From: Micropterix aruncella
Taxonomy: Eukaryota; Arthropoda; Insecta; Lepidoptera; Micropterigidae
DNA length: 64,000 nt
Reading direction: 5' to 3'
Assembly (NCBI GenBank): GCA_944548615.1
Contig: OX155950.1
Span: 30,845,691 to 30,909,690 of the forward strand
Part shown: one piece after another, positions 63,021 to 64,000 of the stretch
Numbering within the stretch: the first letter of the stretch is position 1
Layout of the letters: each line of letters opens with the position of its first letter
Made by a program: the position numbers and the translations under genes
The notes under the pieces: model-generated
The model's database searches: none
Seen by the model: the letters and a program-made list of their open reading frames with translations, nothing else
Told to the model about the DNA's origin: nothing

Positions 63021-63608
63021 ATTTCGATAATTTCGGACAATGAAAATATTGCAAAAAAACAGTTGTCAAAACAAGAGAATGTGAAAATAGACCCGAGTGG
63101 ACTTTTTCTTGATGGGGAAGTACCATTTCTTGGTGCGTCACCAGACGGTATCATTGATGAAAATACAATTGTTGAAATAAAATGTCCAATCACAGCTTAC
63201 AAACTAGGATTAGAAAAAGCTATTCATGAAAAAAAGATATCATTCTACAAAAAAATACAGAACGGTAATTATATAATAAACAAAGAACATAGTTGGTGGT
63301 ATCAAATACAGAGGAAATTGCATGTAACAAGAAGATCTAACTGTATGCTTGGTATTTGGTCTGGGGATAAGTTTCCTGTAAAAATATAATTAATTTACAA
63401 GGATTGCACCTTTTGGGAAACTAAAATGAAAAATAAGTTGATTAAGTTCTACACAGATTGCATGCTTCCTGAACTGGTAGATCCTAGACATACGAGGAAT
63501 ATGATAATTAGAGAACCATCTTATATAGTTAGTGCTATAGAGGGGCGCAAAAGGAAAAAGGAAGAGGAAAAAGAAAAGAAAAAAACACAGACAAAAAACG
63601 AAGAATGA
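63021..63608 (+). pseudogene. YqaJ-type (PD-(D/E)XK) nuclease domain, C-terminal part, one premature stop
   Basis: The frame opens after a TAA at 63018. It reads KIDPSGLFLDGEVPFLGASP, DGIIDENTIVEIKCP: the Asp of SPDG and the Glu/Lys of EIK form the lambda-exonuclease/YqaJ active site. WWYQIQRKLHVTRR follows as the conserved Q motif. A TAA at 63387 interrupts; the same frame then continues CTFWETKMKNKLIKFYTDCM and LPELVDPRHTRNMIIREP, the usual C-terminus of these insect proteins, to a stop at 63608. The domain's N-terminal quarter is missing, replaced by non-coding sequence after the minisatellite. Linked by position to copy B's 5' exons. Confidence 0.75.
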
Positions 63609-63737
63609 CGATTTTGAATGAAGTCAATAAAGACGAAGACACACTTCATGATCAAAGTCCTAGTATAGCTGCTGAAAAAGTACTGATTTTTGATGAGTTT
63701 TAAATTCAGTTACCAATCGAAAAACCCACACGAACAC

Positions 63738-63738
<1 letters not shown>

Positions 63739-63787
<49 letters not shown>

Positions 63788-63832
63788 AACACATGCACAA
63801 ACACACACACGCACACACACCACACACGTGTG
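63739..63832. repeat. (CA)n microsatellite
   Basis: (AC)n nearly pure from 63739 to 63785, then interrupted. Frames across it are artefacts. Confidence 0.9.
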
Positions 63833-64000
63833 TCGAAGCTCATCATTTGCTTCAATAGCTGACAAATACACCCAGTGCACCACTGCTTATTACGGTTCAA
63901 TCGTGGCAGTAGTTTTCGATGGATACCCAACAGATCCTACACAAAAAGGCACGAAGAGCTCTGAAATCTCCGGAAATAATATTTGATAAAAATACTAAGG
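63833..64000. other. Right edge, possible continuation of the copy B element
   Basis: No motif recognised. The element's right end is not visible and may lie beyond the window. Confidence 0.3.

Noticed and set aside
63690..63986. Histidine/threonine-rich ORFs over the (CA)n tract
   Set aside because: Microsatellite translation.

Overview
This is about 64 kb of AT-rich eukaryotic DNA that is almost entirely transposable elements, element relics and dispersed repeats. The mix points to an insect, most likely a moth or butterfly: end-to-end Helitrons with the TCTATACTAATATTATAAA start, a tRNA-derived SINE, CR1/Jockey-like and RTE-like LINE ends, BEL/Pao and Ty3/gypsy LTR elements, mariner and many small inverted-repeat elements. 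The species assignment is inference. There are no bacterial-style operons, no rRNA genes and no CRISPR. The only candidate host-gene piece is one GC-rich internal exon on the minus strand (6559-6767).

Layout. 0-9 kb: a 5'-truncated LINE with a perfect 12-bp target duplication, hairpins, duplicated segments, a 120-bp tandem-repeat element and the lone exon. 9-17 kb: two Helitrons in tandem, small inverted-repeat elements, a SINE piece and a LINE 3' end. 17-22 kb: a LINE reverse-transcriptase ORF, GC palindromes and a broken mariner whose unoccupied target survives in a paralogous repeat at 41.8-42.1 kb. 23-26 kb: a four-exon gene model beside an antisense, decayed Mutator-like transposase. 26.5-35.5 kb: a piggyBac-like MITE, then a structurally complete Ty3/gypsy element (27317-35461, minus strand) with identical 1091-bp LTRs, a 4-bp target duplication, a tRNA-Lys primer site, and gag and pol joined by a textbook -1 frameshift signal. 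36-45 kb: a MITE split by a LINE end, a Tc1/mariner-superfamily element with its middle catalytic region deleted, and a full-length SINE. 46-54 kb: a complete BEL/Pao element (46184-54203, minus strand) with one 1912-codon ORF and a LINE fragment nested in its 5' LTR. 54-64 kb: a MADF-domain relic, duplicated blocks, MITEs, a second copy of the 120-bp array, and a second copy of the spliced family ending in a YqaJ-type nuclease domain.

Functional reading. Two elements look young enough to be or recently have been active: the gypsy (no LTR difference seen) and the BEL (about two differences in 660 bp). They encode everything needed for retrotransposition except an envelope. The most unusual material is a multi-exon family seen in three pieces (22976-25937, 55216-55685, 61441-63608). 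Spliced 5' exons with matching phase are associated with a Mutator-like DDE transposase relic in one place and a YqaJ/PD-(D/E)XK nuclease relic in the other. I infer one cut-and-paste family carrying both enzymes; no intact copy lies in the window.
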